From Rhodococcus sp. P-2 (GTDB taxonomy: Bacteria; Actinomycetota; Actinomycetes; Mycobacteriales; Mycobacteriaceae), in the NCBI RefSeq assembly GCF_016598535.1, contig NZ_CP066779.1, positions 806,001 to 870,000 of the forward strand: a stretch of DNA of 64,000 nt. Reading direction: 5' to 3'. A program made the translations under genes and the position numbers. Positions 17,678 to 25,786 of the stretch are shown here, one piece after another (position 1 is the stretch's first letter; each line of letters starts with the position of its first letter). Under the pieces are notes generated by a model. It saw only the letters and a program-made list of their open reading frames with translations, was not told where the DNA came from and searched no databases.

Positions 17678-18349
17678 ATGGCGATCAGGAATCAGCGGAC
17701 CGAACGACGTACGGACGCGCTCTCGAAGGAGCGAATCGTCGAGGCTGCGATCGAGATCCTCGACGACGAGGGCGAAGCTGCGCTGACATTTCGCGCACTC
17801 TCCGCACGCCTGGCCACAGGAAGCGGGGCGATTTACTGGCACGTTGCCAACAAGAGCGAACTGCTCACCGCGGCGACCGACGACGTCATCGCCCGCGTGA
17901 CCACCGAAGGAACCGAAAGCGCAACCCCACGGGAGGCGATCCGGATCATCACTCTCGGTGTGTTCGACGCGATCGACGCGCACCCGTGGGTCGGCACCCA
18001 ACTGTCTCGCGAGCCGTGGCAATCAGCGGTGATGCAGATCTTCGAGAGTCTGGGTGGGCAACTCCAAGCACTCGGCGTTCCCCAACCGGCACAGTTCGAC
18101 TGCGCGTCCGCACTCCTGAATTACGTACTCGGCCTCGCCGGCCAGTACGCCGCGGGCGCCCGCCTCCTCCCCCGCGAGACAGACCGATCCGCTTTCCTTT
18201 CGACCGTCGCCACACGATGGGAAGAACTCGACCCTGCGAAGTACCCGTTCCTCAATCAGGTGTCGACACAACTGCGCGACCACGACGACCGCGAGCAGTT
18301 TCTGGCAGGTATCAATCTCATCCTCGCGGGGATCGACACCGCCAGATAG
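17678..18349 (+). CDS. TetR/AcrR-family repressor
   Basis: A 223-residue regulator. The N-terminal helix-turn-helix is SKERIVEAAIEILDDEGEAALTFRALSARLATGSGAIYWHVANKSELLTAATDDVI (positions about 15-70), clearly TetR type. The C-terminal ligand domain resembles TetR_C-like families. ATG 17678 is chosen; ATG 17669 is three codons earlier and equally possible. It is divergent from the TetX-like gene and most likely represses both from the two TGGAACGnCGTTCCA sites, being released by the monooxygenase substrate. Confidence 0.88.
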   Translation: MAIRNQRTERRTDALSKERIVEAAIEILDDEGEAALTFRALSARLATGSGAIYWHVANKSELLTAATDDVIARVTTEGTESATPREAIRIITLGVFDAIDAHPWVGTQLSREPWQSAVMQIFESLGGQLQALGVPQPAQFDCASALLNYVLGLAGQYAAGARLLPRETDRSAFLSTVATRWEELDPAKYPFLNQVSTQLRDHDDREQFLAGINLILAGIDTAR

Positions 18350-18361
18350 CAGCCGCAGCCG

Positions 18362-19273
18362 TCAGCGCGAATGAACAGCGGTGTTGGAACCGAGCGCGAT
18401 GTCGAGGAAATCCCTTGCTGCACCGCGTAATCCGCGATCTGGATCCCAGACGGCCTGGAGCCGCCTCGGCATCCGCAAGCCGTCGACGTTGACCGCGACC
18501 AGTCGCCCGTCCGTCAGATCTGCAGCCACGGCCAGCGACGAGAGAACGGCGGGCGCATTGCCGGCCACTACCGCAGCTTTGACGGCCGTGCACGAAGTGA
18601 GCTCGAGCAACGGCGGCACACAATCGGGAACGGCATTCTCGAGCGTCAACCGCGTACCGGACCCTGACTCGCGCTGGATGAGCGGTGTGCGTGCGAGGTC
18701 CGCAACCGGAACGGGCACACCATTGGCCCAGTCGTGTCCTGGCGGCACAACCACGACGAGGTGATCACGTGCCACCTCACACGACGCGAGCGCCGACGGC
18801 ACATCCGGCCCTTCGACAAATCCGATGTCGGCCTGGCCTGCCTGCACTTGAGCAGAGACGTCCGAGGAATTGTGCAAGCTCACCGACGCCACGACGTTGG
18901 GGAACTTGTGCCGCATCGCGACCGTCCATCCGGGCACCAGATACTCGGCGATGGTCATGCTGGCGGCAACGGTGACGGCAGCGTCGCGTTCACCGCGAAG
19001 TGCCGCAACTCCCGATGCCATTTCCTCGGCACTGACGAGGATGTGACTTGCCCACTCGAGAATCAGACCGCCCTCGGCGGTGGGACGAACACCGGTCGCC
19101 GCTCGATCGAAAACCTTGATGCCGAGCTGACGTTCGACCGAACGCACACGGGCGCTGACTGCCTGCTGACTGAGTCCGTGCTCCCGGCCGGCAGCACCCA
19201 TGCTGCCCAGACGCCCTACGGAAAGCAGGACGTCGAGGGCACTGAGCTCCGGCACCCGAGGGGACAACGACAT
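18362..19273 (-). CDS. LysR-family transcriptional regulator
   Basis: A 303-residue LysR protein. The N-terminal winged helix reads ELSALDVLLSVGRLGSMGAAGREHGLSQQAVSARVRSVERQLG (positions about 9-51), followed by the FDRAATGVRPTAEG wing. The rest is the periplasmic-binding-like effector domain. A TAATCT -10 box sits six bases before the ATG at 19273, so the gene looks leaderless. A CCCACAA-N7-TTGTGGG repeat immediately upstream overlaps its predicted -35. It is divergent from a TDT-family transporter gene and probably controls it. Confidence 0.9.
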   Translation of the reverse strand: MSLSPRVPELSALDVLLSVGRLGSMGAAGREHGLSQQAVSARVRSVERQLGIKVFDRAATGVRPTAEGGLILEWASHILVSAEEMASGVAALRGERDAAVTVAASMTIAEYLVPGWTVAMRHKFPNVVASVSLHNSSDVSAQVQAGQADIGFVEGPDVPSALASCEVARDHLVVVVPPGHDWANGVPVPVADLARTPLIQRESGSGTRLTLENAVPDCVPPLLELTSCTAVKAAVVAGNAPAVLSSLAVAADLTDGRLVAVNVDGLRMPRRLQAVWDPDRGLRGAARDFLDIALGSNTAVHSR

Positions 19274-19279
19274 AGACCA

Positions 19280-19285
19280 AGATTA
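19280..19285 (-). promoter_or_regulatory. -10 element of the LysR gene (leaderless)
   Basis: TAATCT on the reverse strand ends six bases before the ATG. The LysR box at 19288-19308 covers the matching -35 position, which fits autorepression. Confidence 0.45.
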
Positions 19286-19287
19286 GA

Positions 19288-19308
19288 CCCACAAGGCGAG
19301 TTTGTGGG
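19288..19308. promoter_or_regulatory. LysR-type operator
   Basis: CCCACAA (19288-19294) and TTGTGGG (19302-19308) are exact inverted repeats around seven bases, in the LysR/TDT transporter intergenic region. Confidence 0.65.
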
Positions 19309-19363
19309 CATTCAAGGACAACCGGTCTACCGGTACGAACCGGATGAGACGACAGTGAAATAC

Positions 19364-20449
19364 ATGACCACCACCACGAGTCCCACCTTCGCCCACATCA
19401 CCCCGAACTGGTTCGCGGCAGCGATGGGAACGGGAATCGTCTCGGTGGCCGCCGCTTCGCTCGAACCGGAGATCGAGGGCTTGAAACTGGTCTCCGAGAT
19501 CTTCTGGGTTCTGGCGGTTCTCGTACTGTGCGCCTTGATCGGAGCATTTGCCACCCATTGGTCACAACATCGATGTCAGGCCCTCGCCTACCTGCACAGC
19601 CCCGCGATGTTCCCCTTCTACGGCGCCGTCGCAATGGCACTTCTGACCGTGGGATCCGCAACCGGCATCACCGGCCCGGACTTCCTCGGCCACGACGTGG
19701 CGATCACCGTGTCGCTGACACTGTGGACACTCGGCACGGCACTCGGCCTGGTCACCTACGTCGTGATGATGATTCGACTCGTTCGAGATGCCGGGATGGC
19801 GACGGCAATGCCGTTCTGGCTCATGCCCGTCGTACCCCCGATGGTCTCGGCCACCACCGGCGCAGCCGTCAGCACCCACATGCCCGAAGGCGCTCCGCGC
19901 ATCGCGGTACTGGTCTTCTGCTACATCCTGTTCGCTCTGGCGCTGACCGCCGCCATCGGCATTCTGGTAGCCGTCGCCAGGCAGTTCGCACGCAACCACT
20001 CGGCGGGCGTCGACGTGATCCCGTTCAATGCCATTCCCTCACTGTGGATTCCGTTGGGCGTGATCGGACAGTCGATCGCAGCATCCAACCTGTTGGCCGC
20101 CGCCTCACGGCATGCACTCGGTACCGAGCACGCCGACACCCTGCACGAATTCGGAATCGCATACGGAACCGTCGTCGGAATCATCGGCGTGATCGCGTTT
20201 GTCACCGTCACCGTCGTCACCATCCACGCACTGCGCCGCGGCTTGGACTTCTCACTCGGCTGGTGGAGCTTCACTTTTCCCATCGGAGCATGTGCCGTCG
20301 GCGCGAATGCATTCGGAGTCGCCACCGGTTCGACGCTGATTCTGGGAATCGCACTTGCCCTGCTGACCGTGCTGATCCCCATCTGGGCAACCGTCGCGGT
20401 ACGGACCGTCCGCTCGATCCGCAGTGGCGCACTTCCCGCAGCCGCCTGA
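19364..20449 (+). CDS. TDT/SLAC1-family anion transporter
   Basis: A 361-residue membrane protein with about ten predicted helices. It begins FAHITPNWFAAAMGTGIVSVAA, the hallmark of the tellurite-resistance/dicarboxylate transporter (TDT, TehA/SLAC1) family, and has MPFWLMPVVPPMVSATTGA and GWWSFTFPIGACAVGANAFG later. Members are anion channels or exporters for malate, sulfite or other anions. In several bacteria a LysR gene divergent from a TDT gene marks sulfite export, which is possible here but not shown. ATG 19364 is chosen; GTG 19355 is an alternative. Confidence 0.87.
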   Translation: MTTTTSPTFAHITPNWFAAAMGTGIVSVAAASLEPEIEGLKLVSEIFWVLAVLVLCALIGAFATHWSQHRCQALAYLHSPAMFPFYGAVAMALLTVGSATGITGPDFLGHDVAITVSLTLWTLGTALGLVTYVVMMIRLVRDAGMATAMPFWLMPVVPPMVSATTGAAVSTHMPEGAPRIAVLVFCYILFALALTAAIGILVAVARQFARNHSAGVDVIPFNAIPSLWIPLGVIGQSIAASNLLAAASRHALGTEHADTLHEFGIAYGTVVGIIGVIAFVTVTVVTIHALRRGLDFSLGWWSFTFPIGACAVGANAFGVATGSTLILGIALALLTVLIPIWATVAVRTVRSIRSGALPAAA

Positions 20450-20523
20450 AATCGCACCGATGAGTTTCGGCTCGCCGTACGGTCTGTACTCACGTAGACC
20501 ATTGTCGAGAGCGGGAGTACACG

Positions 20524-21165
20524 GTGAGTCAGTTGCTACGAGTGCAAAATTTCAACATTTCCAGCGACGGAATAGCATGCGGTCCGGACCAGAGTTTCGA
20601 GAGCCCGTTCGGCCTCGACCACGGTGAAATGTTTGCGTGGGCGGGAGCTACGGCCAGCTGGCCCAACCGCACCGATCCCGGCGGCAGCCGCGGCCTCGAC
20701 GACTATTTCACCCGAGACTTCTCCAACAACATCGGTGCCGAAATCATGGGCCGCAACAAATTCGCACCCTACCGCGGCCCTTGGGCGAATCTCGAGTGGC
20801 AGGGCTGGTGGGGCGACGAGCCACCGTTCCACACCCCGGTATTCGTCTTGACCCACCACGTGCGGCCGTCGTTCACACTCTCGGACACGACATTCCACTT
20901 CGTCGACGCCGACCCGGCGACGGCCCTCGAGCAGGCACGTGAGGCGGCGCAGGGCAAGGACGTTCGACTTGGCGGCGGAGTGAGCACTATCCGTGAATTC
21001 CTCGACGCCGATCTGGTCGACACGATGCACGTCGCTGTCTCCCCGATCGAATTCGGATCCGGTCTACGCCTGTGGGAGACACCCGACGAATTACGTGATC
21101 GCTTCAACCTCGAAATCGTGCCGAGCCCGAGCGGCGTGACGCATCACCTGTTCTGGCGAAAGTGA
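20524..21165 (+). CDS. Dihydrofolate reductase/RibD C-terminal domain-like protein
   Basis: A 213-residue protein of the RibD C-terminal (DHFR-like) superfamily. It shows the N-terminal strand LRVQNFNISSDGIACGPDQS, EIMGRNKFAPYRGPW, PVFVLTHHVRP and GKDVRLGGGVSTIREFLDADLVDTMHVAVSPIEFGSG (the GGG nucleotide-binding loop and following strand). Such proteins are NADPH-dependent reductases of unknown substrates. The GTG at 20524 has GGGAG seven bases upstream. A strong hairpin follows the stop. Confidence 0.87.
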   Translation: MSQLLRVQNFNISSDGIACGPDQSFESPFGLDHGEMFAWAGATASWPNRTDPGGSRGLDDYFTRDFSNNIGAEIMGRNKFAPYRGPWANLEWQGWWGDEPPFHTPVFVLTHHVRPSFTLSDTTFHFVDADPATALEQAREAAQGKDVRLGGGVSTIREFLDADLVDTMHVAVSPIEFGSGLRLWETPDELRDRFNLEIVPSPSGVTHHLFWRK

Positions 21166-21166
21166 C

Positions 21167-21204
21167 CTGTTGGGGCAGCGCCGAATGCGGGGCTGCCCCA
21201 ACAG
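21167..21204. terminator. Bidirectional terminator hairpin
   Basis: CTGTTGGGGCAGC (21167-21179) and GCTGCCCCAACAG (21192-21204) are a perfect 13-bp stem with a 12-base loop. It fills the gap between the converging stops of the RibD-like gene (21165) and the rhodanese gene (21212). Confidence 0.75.
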
Positions 21205-21211
21205 CTACGCC

Positions 21212-21520
21212 CTATTCCCCGGTCTCGACCTGACGACCCGACTGGTACCACGCCATCGTTCCACCGGCCACCGAAACGGCATTGATGCCACGGGCCTGGA
21301 GATATTCAGCGGCTTGCAAGCTCCGTCCCCCGACGGCGCAGATGATGTACACCGTTTCTGCGTCCGGGATCTCGCCGACGCGAGCGACGAACTCGCTGAG
21401 CGGAATGAGCGACGCACCCGGAACGCGCACCTGAGCGAACTCGTCGGCCTCACGGACGTCGATCAACGGCTCACCCGCCGCCAGCGCCGCGTCCAGTGCA
21501 TTCAAGTCGACTTCCAACAT
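21212..21520 (-). CDS. Rhodanese-like domain protein
   Basis: A 102-residue single rhodanese domain. It has the family CH2A-like motif PLIDVREADEFAQVRVPGASLIPLSEF, and the active-site loop IICAVGGRS with the catalytic cysteine, then QAAEYLQARGINAVSVAGGTMAW. It may carry sulfane sulfur as a persulfide or serve as a sulfurtransferase; the acceptor is unknown. ATG 21520 is preferred because it begins the domain and has AGGAC upstream; the frame is open much further 5' but only as a shadow of the CPBP gene on the other strand. Confidence 0.9.
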   Translation of the reverse strand: MLEVDLNALDAALAAGEPLIDVREADEFAQVRVPGASLIPLSEFVARVGEIPDAETVYIICAVGGRSLQAAEYLQARGINAVSVAGGTMAWYQSGRQVETGE

Positions 21521-21592
21521 TTTTCTGCGTCCTGCCTTCGTGTTCGCTGCTGTCCGAATAGACGGTACCGCGTGTTTTCCTGCGGCTCCCTT

Positions 21593-21598
21593 TACGAT
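21593..21598 (+). promoter_or_regulatory. -10 element of the CPBP gene (leaderless)
   Basis: TACGAT ends six bases before the ATG at 21605. No clear -35. Confidence 0.4.
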
Positions 21599-21604
21599 CT
21601 GACA

Positions 21605-22444
21605 ATGACCAATACCGTTCCCGAAAAGTCGGGTTTTTGGAGTCGCCCGTCCTTGTGGAAGTTGCTCTCGGTGATCGTCGCCTATTTGGCCTTCTACCTC
21701 GCCGTCGGGCAGGTTAGCTCGCGGGTTTTTGCCGACCAGATCGACACGGACAACGTTGTCGCAAGCGCTTCCAGCATCATCTTCGGCGTCGCATTGCCTA
21801 TCGCGATCGGCGCAATCGCACTGCTGATCTTCGCGACCAAGCTGGGCTGGCTGCGCGACATCTTCGGACCACAACCCATACGCGGGCGCGGGTGGATGTG
21901 GATCGGCCCGATTATCGTGGTCGCCGCCATCGCTGCACACCTGGTCGGAACGGATTGGAACGAGTGGTCGACCGGGGAGATCGTTTCCCTGATCGCTCTC
22001 GGTGTGTGCGTGGGGCTCGCGGAAGAACTGCTCACCCGAGGTATCGCCGTGAAGATGCTCCGCGACGCCGGCCACCGCGAACGGTTCGTCGCGGTCGTAT
22101 CGTCCTTGTTGTTCGCGCTCATGCACACCGTGAACTTCATTGCGGGGATGGAACTGGCAACCGTTCTCGGCACAGTCGTCTATACGTTCGGATTCGGCAT
22201 GTGCATGTACCTGACCATGCGAGTGACGGGGACTATCTGGGCCGCAATCGTGTTGCACGGCCTCACCGACCCCACCACCATTCTCTCGACCGGCGGGTTG
22301 GACACGTCCGTGACTACAGAGGTGAGTGGCGGCGCCGCGATCGCGTCCCTCCTGACGGTCCTGTTGATCGCTTTCGGTGTAGTCGCCATATTCCTCATTC
22401 GAGGCCGAGTCGGCGAAGACCAGCCCACACACGTCACGGCCTGA
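21605..22444 (+). CDS. CPBP-family intramembrane metalloprotease
   Basis: A 279-residue protein with about eight membrane segments. It has the CPBP (CAAX protease and bacteriocin-processing, Abi) motifs: Glu140-Glu141 and Arg145 in AEELLTRG, His174 in LLFALMHTVNF, and His218 in IVLHGLTD. These form the metal-dependent catalytic site within the membrane. Substrates of bacterial members are mostly unknown; some give bacteriocin self-immunity. A -10 box before the ATG suggests a leaderless message. The neighbours do not suggest a bacteriocin. Confidence 0.9.
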   Translation: MTNTVPEKSGFWSRPSLWKLLSVIVAYLAFYLAVGQVSSRVFADQIDTDNVVASASSIIFGVALPIAIGAIALLIFATKLGWLRDIFGPQPIRGRGWMWIGPIIVVAAIAAHLVGTDWNEWSTGEIVSLIALGVCVGLAEELLTRGIAVKMLRDAGHRERFVAVVSSLLFALMHTVNFIAGMELATVLGTVVYTFGFGMCMYLTMRVTGTIWAAIVLHGLTDPTTILSTGGLDTSVTTEVSGGAAIASLLTVLLIAFGVVAIFLIRGRVGEDQPTHVTA

Positions 22445-22475
22445 CGGCTCGAGACGTTCGGACATACTTGTACCC

Positions 22476-23366
22476 ATGCCTTCTCGGACCACACATTCGA
22501 TCGCCGTCGTGACCGCATCTTTTGTTCTGGCACTATCGGGTGCCGTCACACACGCCAGTGCGGGGGTTCCGGCCGCTCCCGAAGCCGCGACTACCGAATC
22601 CATCGCATCGGAGTCGATCAGCGATCTGTACGCAGCCCAGGGTGCGCACGAGGTGGCTGCCGATTCCGTTCCCGGGTACCAACTGTTTTACCCAGCCGAC
22701 TTGTCCGCTGACGGCAATCGGCTTCCCGTCGTCACCTTCGGCAACGGCAGTTACGCGACTTACGAGGAGTACGAAGCCCTCCTACGTCACCTCGCGTCGT
22801 GGGGTTTCGTCGTCGTGGTAGCCGACAGCAGCGTCACCGGAGACGGTACCGAGATCTTGGCTGCCGCCCAGTACATCGTGGATCAGGACACCAACGCGGA
22901 AAGCATCTTTCACCAGCGGATCGACACCGACAACATAGCCTCGGTGGGGCACTCGCAGGGTGCAGGCGGCGCGATCAACGCGGCAACTCGGTCGGCGAAT
23001 CTGATCACCGCCACGGCGGTGCTCGATTTGCCGGACCCATGGTGGGCCTCGCGACCCGTCGACGTGATCGACGTGGCGAAGTTGACCGGGCCGACGTTCT
23101 TCATGACCGGCGCCGACGACCCTGTCTCCACCGCCGATCCGCAAGCGGAGTACTTCGACAAAACCGCGGGGCCGGCCGTCCGCGGCAGACTGCTTGGCGT
23201 CGGCCACAATTGGGCCGTCGACGGCGAAGGATTCCGGGGTTACCTGACAGCGTGGCTGAGGTTCACCCTCAGCGGCGACCAGACTGCCGCACGTGCGTTT
23301 GTCGGCGACTCGGCGGAAATCCTCACCGATCCCCATTGGGACCGCCAAGCAGTCAAGGGTTTGTGA
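22476..23366 (+). CDS. Secreted alpha/beta hydrolase (chlorophyllase/PET-hydrolase-like fold)
   Basis: A 296-residue protein with a Sec signal peptide ending near THASAG (residue 30). The mature part has the alpha/beta-hydrolase core. It includes VVTFGNGSYATYEEYEALLRHLASWGF, a nucleophile elbow VGHSQGAGG with Ser160, an acid near MTGADDPVS, and a likely catalytic His in GVGHNWAVDGEG. This layout is like secreted lipase/cutinase- and chlorophyllase-type esterases. The substrate cannot be told. The end overlaps the converging dehydrogenase gene by 14 bases. Confidence 0.85.
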   Translation: MPSRTTHSIAVVTASFVLALSGAVTHASAGVPAAPEAATTESIASESISDLYAAQGAHEVAADSVPGYQLFYPADLSADGNRLPVVTFGNGSYATYEEYEALLRHLASWGFVVVVADSSVTGDGTEILAAAQYIVDQDTNAESIFHQRIDTDNIASVGHSQGAGGAINAATRSANLITATAVLDLPDPWWASRPVDVIDVAKLTGPTFFMTGADDPVSTADPQAEYFDKTAGPAVRGRLLGVGHNWAVDGEGFRGYLTAWLRFTLSGDQTAARAFVGDSAEILTDPHWDRQAVKGL

Positions 23367-24360
23367 TGACGATCTTGCCGTAGGCCCGCCCGGACTTCTG
23401 CTGCTCGAAAGCGTCAGCGAGGCGGTCGAGGCTGTAGGAAGAATCTATGACGGGACGAAGCGCGAGGCTTTCCAGACCTGCAACCATTTGCTCCTGATGT
23501 GTACGACTGCCCACCAGAACACCTTCGATGGTGACCTGTTTGGTCAGGAGCGAAGTCAGGTCGATCGACGACGAGGGGCCGTTCATGATCCCCAGCGCAC
23601 AGATCCGCCCGCCGGGTCGCACTGCCACGAGAGATTGACCGAGGGTGGACGGCCCGCCGACGTCGAGGACAAGATCGATTCCGCCGCTGAGCCGCATCGC
23701 CTCCGCTCCCCAGTCCGGGCGCTCGCGGTAGTTGACCACGTGATCGGCACCGAGCTCGGTCAATCGAGCCATCTTGTCGGCGGCCGACGAGGTTGCGATC
23801 ACCTGAGCTCCAACCGCTTTGGCCAGCTGCACGGCAAACAGCGCTACCGTGCTGGTCCCGGGGATCAACACCGTCGAACCTGGGATGATCGGAACGCCGG
23901 CAAACAGTGCGCGCCACGCTGACAATCCCGCGGTGGGCAAGGTAGCGGCTTCCTCGTAGGTGTAGTTTCGCGGCATCACTGTCACAGCAGATACCGGCAC
24001 GGTGACGGTGTCGCGGGCGAACCCGTCGGCACCGTCACCCGGTGAATTTCCGAATCCGTCGAAATCCGGTGCGCCGCTCCGCCAATGCGGCAGATAGGTG
24101 CTCATCACGCGATCTCCGACGCTGAACTGCGTTACGCCGTCTCCGACCGCAACGACCTCCCCGGCAGCATCGGACAACAGGATCCGCGGACCGTCGGTGG
24201 CTATCTCGCCGGTCGCCACGAGGTAGTCGTGGTGGTTGAGCGAATTCGCGTGGATCGCGATCGTCACTTCGCCCGCGTCCGGCCCTGGCGTCTCGATGGT
24301 CCTCGATTCGAGGTTGGTCAATCCTCCGGGCGGAAGTACGTACACGGCGCGGTTGGTCAT
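23353..24360 (-). CDS. Medium-chain zinc-type/quinone-oxidoreductase-like dehydrogenase
   Basis: A 335-residue MDR-superfamily NAD(P)H oxidoreductase. It has NSLNHHDYLVATGE, the middle GVPIIPGSTVLIPGTSTVALFAVQLAKAVGAQVIATSS (a nucleotide-binding region with TSTVALF in place of GGVG) and GADHVVNYRERPDWG. The zinc-ligand cysteines of alcohol dehydrogenases are absent, so it is like zinc-free quinone reductase/alkenal reductase members. It is the last gene of a three-gene operon with an SDR oxidoreductase and a small DUF4286-like protein, which together may process a carbonyl-containing compound. Confidence 0.87.
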   Translation of the reverse strand: MTNRAVYVLPPGGLTNLESRTIETPGPDAGEVTIAIHANSLNHHDYLVATGEIATDGPRILLSDAAGEVVAVGDGVTQFSVGDRVMSTYLPHWRSGAPDFDGFGNSPGDGADGFARDTVTVPVSAVTVMPRNYTYEEAATLPTAGLSAWRALFAGVPIIPGSTVLIPGTSTVALFAVQLAKAVGAQVIATSSAADKMARLTELGADHVVNYRERPDWGAEAMRLSGGIDLVLDVGGPSTLGQSLVAVRPGGRICALGIMNGPSSSIDLTSLLTKQVTIEGVLVGSRTHQEQMVAGLESLALRPVIDSSYSLDRLADAFEQQKSGRAYGKIVITNP

Positions 24361-24417
24361 GGTGTGGATCCTCGCACGAATGATGATTTCGGGTGATGTT
24401 CGGAAAGGTGCTGCGGC

Positions 24418-25188
24418 TCAGAGAAGAGAAGCGGTGAACCCTCCGTCGAGAACCAGACTGCTGCCGTTGCACCACGACGACTGGTCACTGGCAAAGAACA
24501 CGGCCGCGGCGGCAACTTCCTCGGTCCGGCCGTAGCGCGTCTGCTTCGTGACCATCAAATCGTCGAAGCCGCCGGATTCGAGGCCGAGGGCGTTCTCGAA
24601 ATCCTGCTGGTGACTCTTGACCAGGTCGGTATCGATGAATCCGGGCAGCAAAGCGTTCGCGCGGATTCCGTGAAAGCGAAGTTCGGCCGAGAGGGTTTCG
24701 GTGAGATTGCGAACCGCGGCCTTGGCGGCGGCGTAGCTGCCGATCAACGGCGACCCTGTTGTCGACGAGATCGACGAGATGTTCACGATCGAACCGCCAC
24801 CGGATGCGACGAGCGCGGGTAACGAATGACGGACGGTCAAGAACACTCCGTCGAGATTGACGGACATGACTTTTCGCCAGTCCTCGAACGAGGTCTCGAT
24901 CAGTGGAGTTGTGGTGGCGATGCCGGCGTTGGGTACTACTACGTTCAGTCCGCCGAACTCGTCGACCGCTCTGGCGACGAGATCCTTGACCTGCTGTTCG
25001 TCGGTAACGTCGGAGGTGACAGCGATCGCCCCGTCGATCGAGTCCGCCACTGCCTGTGCTGCGTCACCGTTGATGTCGGAGACTACGACGCGGGCACCTT
25101 CCGCCCCGAATGCCCGGGCGATTGCCGCACCGATGCCTGCGCCTGCGCCGGTGACTATCGCAACTTTGTTCGCGAGAAGATCGGACAT
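24418..25188 (-). CDS. SDR-family oxidoreductase
   Basis: A 256-residue classical short-chain dehydrogenase/reductase. It shows the cofactor motif VTGAGAGIGAAIARAFG near residue 13, DIN after the second strand (NAD preference), NAG in VVPNAGIATT, the catalytic Ser in NISSISSTTG, the YxxxK in SYAAAKAAVRN, and the C-terminal DGGFTASLL. It interconverts an alcohol and a ketone. The gene starts 14 bp after the small upstream gene and 57 bp before the MDR gene, which supports one operon. Confidence 0.92.
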   Translation of the reverse strand: MSDLLANKVAIVTGAGAGIGAAIARAFGAEGARVVVSDINGDAAQAVADSIDGAIAVTSDVTDEQQVKDLVARAVDEFGGLNVVVPNAGIATTTPLIETSFEDWRKVMSVNLDGVFLTVRHSLPALVASGGGSIVNISSISSTTGSPLIGSYAAAKAAVRNLTETLSAELRFHGIRANALLPGFIDTDLVKSHQQDFENALGLESGGFDDLMVTKQTRYGRTEEVAAAAVFFASDQSSWCNGSSLVLDGGFTASLL

Positions 25189-25202
25189 GTCAGCGTTCCC
25201 CT

Positions 25203-25550
25203 TCAGCTCTCGGCCGGGACGTAGAAGAGCAATTCGGGACCGGTCTCACCGGTGGTCGCGATGGCCTCGGACATGTCGAGAGTTCCGTCGCCCAAAGCAC
25301 TTCCCAATGCCTGGGCGGTGCCCGCGAGATCTTCCGTGTCGAGTTGATAGATGCTCAGGTAGCGACGCGCGGGCAATGCCGCCTCGGGCAGCAACTGCAC
25401 ATCCGCGAGAGAGAATCGAGAGGCGGAGACAACCCCGGGCACTCGCTCGACGACCTGCGGAATATGTACGTCGTCGTACCAGCGGTTGAATGCTTCCTCC
25501 GAAGACGGATCCGCGGGATGTACGTGTGCGACGAGAATCGCTGTGCTCAT
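25203..25550 (-). CDS. DUF4286-like/EthD-like small protein
   Basis: A 115-residue protein with HVHPADPSSEEAFNRWYDDVHIPQVVERVPGVVSASRFSL (positions about 8-47). This is the dimeric ferredoxin-like alpha/beta barrel pattern of EthD or DUF4286 proteins, with the WYDDVHIPQ motif. Such proteins often assist or act in breakdown of organic compounds, but their roles are seldom shown. The ATG at 25550 has AGGAA nearby. It leads the operon with the SDR and MDR genes. A longer open frame upstream lacks the family sequence. Confidence 0.8.
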   Translation of the reverse strand: MSTAILVAHVHPADPSSEEAFNRWYDDVHIPQVVERVPGVVSASRFSLADVQLLPEAALPARRYLSIYQLDTEDLAGTAQALGSALGDGTLDMSEAIATTGETGPELLFYVPAES

Positions 25551-25738
25551 GAAGTTCCTCTTCGACTCGAAGTGCTTTGGATTCAGCATGTTTGGAAGGC
25601 GACGATATTCACCAGCGAGGCCACAGGCCGTAGCCGTGCCAGGTGATTCGATCGCCGCTCAAGCGACAACCCTAGGGAGCGATTGTGACCCGCGCCATAT
25701 GCTCGGAGGTCAGAGTTGAGCTCCGCCTTTGTCCTCTC

Positions 25739-25754
25739 GGCACAAAACTGTGCC
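25739..25754 (-). terminator. Possible dnaE2 terminator hairpin
   Basis: GGCACA-AAAC-TGTGCC forms a 6-bp stem about 30 bp after the dnaE2 stop and before the next operon on the same strand. It is short and has no T-run. Confidence 0.35.
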
Positions 25755-25786
25755 CTCGACACAAAACGGTGGGGCAGAATCGGACA

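Noticed and set aside
21521..22603. A long 5' extension of the rhodanese frame across the CPBP gene
   Set aside because: The rhodanese family starts at 21520; upstream residues are low-complexity antisense of the CPBP gene, which has all its catalytic residues.
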